In this document: positions 61,491-64,000 of the stretch, in pieces | Layout of the letters: every line of letters begins with the position of its first letter | Numbering within the stretch: the first letter of the stretch is position 1 | Assembly (NCBI RefSeq): GCF_945957345.1 | Contig: NZ_CAMFKW010000030.1 | Span: forward strand, 1-64,000 | Reading direction: 5' to 3' | DNA length: 64,000 bases | Source: an uncultured Allobosea sp. | GTDB lineage: Bacteria; Pseudomonadota; Alphaproteobacteria; Rhizobiales; Beijerinckiaceae | Position numbers and translations under genes: made by a program | The notes under the pieces: generated by a model | The model's input: only the letters and a program-made list of their open reading frames with translations | Database searches by the model: none | Told to the model about the DNA's origin: nothing

Positions 61491-62252
61491 ATGTCCCCCG
61501 TCCGTCCGTCTGCCTCCCCTCTCGCCCGGCCGACTCGCCGCGTCTTCGCCGCGCTGAGCCCGCTTTTCCTCGCCGCCTGCGTCGCGACCCGACGCCAGGA
61601 GCCGTTCGAGGTGCCGAACAGGGCCCCGCAGATCAGCGCCGAGTATCTGTCGATGTATGGCGAGCGGCCGGATGAAGCGCACCCGCTGCCTGCGACGGAC
61701 CTGACTGAGGTCGAGCCGCAGTTCCTGCGCCGCATCGTCACCTACCCGACGCCCGAGCGGCCCGGCACGATCGTCGTCGATACCGACAACCGCTATCTCT
61801 ATCTCGTGATGGAGGGCGGCAAGGCCGTCCGCTACGGCATCGGCGTCGGCAAGCAGGGCATGTCCTGGCGCGGCCGCGCCACCGTCGCCCGCAAGGCGCA
61901 GTGGCCGCGCTGGACCCCGACGGCGGCGATGATCGCCCGCGAGCCGGAGCGTAACCGCCCGTGGGCCGGCGGCATGGCCGGCGGTCTGGAAAACCCGCTC
62001 GGCGCTCGCGCGCTCTATCTCTACCAGGGCAACCGTGACACGATGTACCGCATCCACGGCACCTCCGAGCCCTGGTCGATCGGCAAGTCCGTGTCGTCGG
62101 GCTGCATCCGCCTGTTCAACCAGGACATCATCGACCTCTACAGCCGCGTCCCAACCGGCACGACCGTCGTGGTGCTGAACCGCGGCACGCTGCAGGCGCC
62201 GTCCGAGGTGGACGAGATGCCGCCGCCGGATGACGATTTCGGCAACATCTGA
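61491..62252 (+). CDS. L,D-transpeptidase lipoprotein (YkuD domain)
   Basis: Protein of 253 residues from ATG 61491. A hydrophobic leader ends in the lipobox LAAC, so the mature protein is a lipoprotein with lipidated Cys31. The YkuD domain (about 85-235) holds the catalytic motif: His in [10 protein letters not shown] and Cys in [13 protein letters not shown]. It makes 3-3 cross-links in peptidoglycan or attaches proteins to it in the periplasm. This is relevant in polar-growing Rhizobiales, where L,D-transpeptidases build the growing pole. It stands alone, 99 bp before the DUF2076 gene. Confidence 0.92.
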   Translation: MSPVRPSASPLARPTRRVFAALSPLFLAACVATRRQEPFEVPNRAPQISAEYLSMYGERPDEAHPLPATDLTEVEPQFLRRIVTYPTPERPGTIVVDTDNRYLYLVMEGGKAVRYGIGVGKQGMSWRGRATVARKAQWPRWTPTAAMIAREPERNRPWAGGMAGGLENPLGARALYLYQGNRDTMYRIHGTSEPWSIGKSVSSGCIRLFNQDIIDLYSRVPTGTTVVVLNRGTLQAPSEVDEMPPPDDDFGNI

Positions 62253-62348
62253 CGCCGGTTGCGTCACGCCGACGCCTTGATACCGTCACAGGACGATCCC
62301 ACCTCTTGAGCGCGGCGCAACCGCGCCGCCCAACGAGAGGAGATGACG

Positions 62349-63188
62349 ATGACGCCGCAAGAACGCGACGTGATCGCCGGGATTTTCGACCGCCTGAAAC
62401 AGGCGGCCAATCAGCCCCGCGACCCCGAGGCTGAGAATTTCATCGCGGAGCGCCTGCGCGAGCAGCCCTATGCGCCCTACGCCATGGCCCAGGCGGTCTA
62501 TGTGCAGGAACAGGCTCTGACCAACCTGCACCAGCAGGTCGAGAGCTTGCAGGCGCAGCTGCGCGAGGCCCAGAGCCGCGCCAGCGAGGCCGCGCAGCCG
62601 CAGGCCGGCGGCTTCCTGTCCGGCATTTTCGGCGGCGGGTCCGTGCCGCGCACCGGCTCGGTCCCGCCCGTGCCGCCGCGCACTGACGCCGCAGCGCCGT
62701 CTGCTGCGTGGAACACCCAGCCCCAGGCTCCGGCTGCCGCCCCTGCCCAGGCTATGCCGATGCAGCCGCAGGCGCCGCAGCCCGGCCCCTGGAGCAACCA
62801 GCCACAGCAGCCCTCCCGCGGCGGCGGCTTCATGGCGAGCGCGCTGACCACCGCAGCCGGCGTCGCCGGCGGCCTGATGCTCGGCAATGCGCTGACCAGC
62901 GCCTTCAGCGGTCTCGGCGGCAGCAAGTCGGCGAGCCAGTTGGCGGGCGACACCGGCGCGGGCAATGCAAGCGGAGCATCATCCCAGCAGACCGCTTACG
63001 ATCAAGGCGCCAACGATCAGGCAGCCTATGACCGGGGCGCGTCCGACCAGGCGCAGCAGGATAGCGGCTACGGCCAGGGCTATGACGGCGAGGCCAATTA
63101 CCAGAACGCGAGCCAAAACAATGGCCAGGATGACGACAACGATCCCGGTTTCGACGATGGCGGCGGGGACGACGATAGCTGGGTTTGA
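62349..63188 (+). CDS. DUF2076 protein, periplasm-style low-complexity tail
   Basis: Protein of 279 residues. ATG 62349 is chosen because MTPQERDVI is the usual start of the family and GAGAGGAG sits six bases upstream; ATG 62343 is in frame. The N-terminal 80 residues are helical (FDRLKQAANQPRDPEAENFI, then YAMAQAVYVQEQALTNL). A Pro/Gln/Ala-rich linker and a Gly-rich hydrophobic stretch (FMASALTTAAGVAGGLMLGNA) follow, then a tail of Asp, Gly, Asn and Gln that ends in DDSWV. The function is unknown. The composition suggests a membrane- or wall-associated protein; no signal peptide is visible. Confidence 0.85.
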   Translation: MTPQERDVIAGIFDRLKQAANQPRDPEAENFIAERLREQPYAPYAMAQAVYVQEQALTNLHQQVESLQAQLREAQSRASEAAQPQAGGFLSGIFGGGSVPRTGSVPPVPPRTDAAAPSAAWNTQPQAPAAAPAQAMPMQPQAPQPGPWSNQPQQPSRGGGFMASALTTAAGVAGGLMLGNALTSAFSGLGGSKSASQLAGDTGAGNASGASSQQTAYDQGANDQAAYDRGASDQAQQDSGYGQGYDGEANYQNASQNNGQDDDNDPGFDDGGGDDDSWV

Positions 63189-63229
63189 CCCGGCTGCGCC
63201 TGCCACTTGAGGGATGGACCAACTAAGTC

Positions 63230-63256
63230 AGCCCGCCTCGTCGAGGCGGGCTTTTT
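63230..63256 (+). terminator. Intrinsic terminator before mbfA
   Basis: AGCCCGCCTC (63230-63239), GTC loop, GAGGCGGGCT (63243-63252), then TTTT. It follows the DUF2076 stop by about 40 bp and insulates mbfA from upstream transcription. Confidence 0.92.
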
Positions 63257-63294
63257 CATGCCTGCCCATTGCGTCGCTCCTGAACACTCTATAT

Positions 63295-63311
63295 TTTAGA
63301 ATTATTCTAAT
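63295..63311. promoter_or_regulatory. Iron control element (Irr box) upstream of mbfA
   Basis: TTTAGAA-TTA-TTCTAAT is a near-perfect inverted repeat matching the rhizobial ICE consensus TTTAGAA-N3-TTCTAAA in all but the final base. It lies only 12 bp before the mbfA start codon, a position that would block transcription or translation start when Irr is bound under iron limitation. Confidence 0.88.
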
Positions 63312-63323
63312 CTACGAGCCGAT

Positions 63324-64000
63324 CATGAAGCGTGTCGCCGATCTCACCGAAGCCGAAATCCTGGCTCTGGCCATCTCCAACGAGGAGGAGGATGCGCGCA
63401 TCTACCTCTCCTTCGCGCAGCGATTGCGCGCGAACTATCCGCATTCGGCGGGAATGTTCGAGGAGATGGCCGTCGAGGAGCAAGGCCATCGCCACAGCCT
63501 GCTCACGCTCTATGAAAGCCGTTTTGGCAAGGAGCTGCCGCATATCACGCGCCAGGACGTGAAGGGCTTCCTGAAGCGCAACCCTGTCTGGCTGCACGAG
63601 GACCTGCAGCTCGACGCGGCGCGCAAGCATGCGGCCGTGATGGAGCTGGAAGCGAGCCGCTTCTATGCCGGCGCGGCGGAGCGGGCCTTCGACACCGGCA
63701 CGCGCAAGCTGCTCGCCGATCTCGCCGAGGCCGAGCGTGGGCACGAGAGCATGGCCGAACGGCTCGGAGAGGAACTCAAGACCTCCGGCGCGGCCGATGA
63801 AGAAGAGGAAACGCGCAAGCGGCTCTTCGTCCTCCAGATCGTCCAGCCGGCGCTGGCCGGGCTGATCGACGGCTCGGTCTCGACGCTGGCGCCAATCTTC
63901 GCCGCGGCCTTCGCGACCCATGATTCCTGGAATGCCTTCGTCGTCGGCCTCGCAGCCTCGATCGGCGCCGGCATCAGCATGGGCCTGACCGAAGCGCTCT
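63324..64000 (+). CDS. mbfA: Membrane-bound ferritin / iron exporter MbfA (3' partial)
   Basis: The frame runs off the right edge after 225 codons. The first 165 residues form a ferritin-like (erythrin-vacuolar iron transport) domain: [36 protein letters not shown] and [14 protein letters not shown] carry the Glu/His iron ligands. A CCC1/VIT1-like membrane domain begins near residue 170 ([29 protein letters not shown], partly quoted as [17 protein letters not shown]). This two-part layout and the ICE upstream identify MbfA, which exports or stores iron and is repressed by Irr in rhizobia. The MbfA sensor part appears intact up to the edge. Confidence 0.93.

Noticed and set aside
1..64000. CRISPR arrays, toxin-antitoxin pairs, phage or transposase genes
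   Set aside because: No regularly spaced direct repeats with spacers were seen, no transposase or integrase motifs, and no small gene pairs of that type. No tRNA or rRNA was recognised by eye either; a covariance search would settle that.

Overview
The window is GC-rich, densely coded bacterial chromosome. It contains 55 protein-coding genes that I can support (two cut by the window edges) and no rRNA, tRNA, CRISPR, prophage or insertion sequence that I can recognise. Several things point to the alphaproteobacterial order Hyphomicrobiales (Rhizobiales): a giant polar-growth ring protein of the Agrobacterium GPR type, the membrane ferritin/iron exporter MbfA behind an Irr-type iron control element, malonate genes of the matAB type, a SoxR gene, and several palindromic intergenic elements of the kind that litter Rhizobiales genomes. 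Bosea or a close relative is my best guess. That is inference, not something I could test.

Layout. 1-4.6 kb: end of a malic enzyme, a secreted alpha/beta hydrolase, a lone peptide-binding protein and a D-amino-acid-type aminotransferase. 4.7-15.4 kb: purine catabolism. Guanine deaminase diverges from xdhABC, which runs with overlapping ends into a BMP-type nucleobase/nucleoside ABC importer (ATPase, two permeases, binding protein). 15.7-19.3 kb: HU, a VWA protein, a small membrane protein, UspA, a ferredoxin and an HPt protein. 19.6-25.8 kb: one 6.2-kb gene for a GPR-like protein with internal 22- and 33-residue periodicities. 26-30.7 kb: a DnaB-like mini-helicase and a complete Mla-type lipid transport operon. 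31-42 kb: a helical protein, an NMT1-type ABC importer facing a creatininase-family gene, SoxR facing a flavin reductase, a metallo-beta-lactamase-fold hydrolase, matB/matA, and an orphan four-carbon-sugar-acid kinase.

42-60 kb is the most distinctive part. It has two head-to-head modules, each with its own peptide/opine-type binding protein and two permeases but no ATPase gene. The plus-strand module (42.2-48.2 kb) carries a cytoplasmic-type gamma-glutamyltransferase and a DUF1028 protein. The minus-strand module (49-59.8 kb) carries a D-threonine-aldolase-like PLP enzyme, RidA, a GNAT acetyltransferase, a cog3964 amidohydrolase, an N-carbamoyl-D-amino-acid hydrolase with its full Glu/Lys/Cys triad, an amidase and an M20 L-carbamoylase-like hydrolase. 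Together they look like an island for importing and deblocking modified (N-acyl, N-carbamoyl, gamma-glutamyl, D-) amino acids. An orphan VgrG-like beta-helical protein and one copy of a 95-bp palindromic repeat lie between the modules. 59.9-64 kb: a MATE exporter, an L,D-transpeptidase lipoprotein, a DUF2076 protein and the start of mbfA.

Regulatory sequence that can be read: a SoxR box inside a 19-bp-spacer promoter, an Irr/ICE box, a palindrome between guaD and xdhA, two strong intrinsic terminators, and at least four kinds of composite palindromic element, one of which forms the end of a reading frame.
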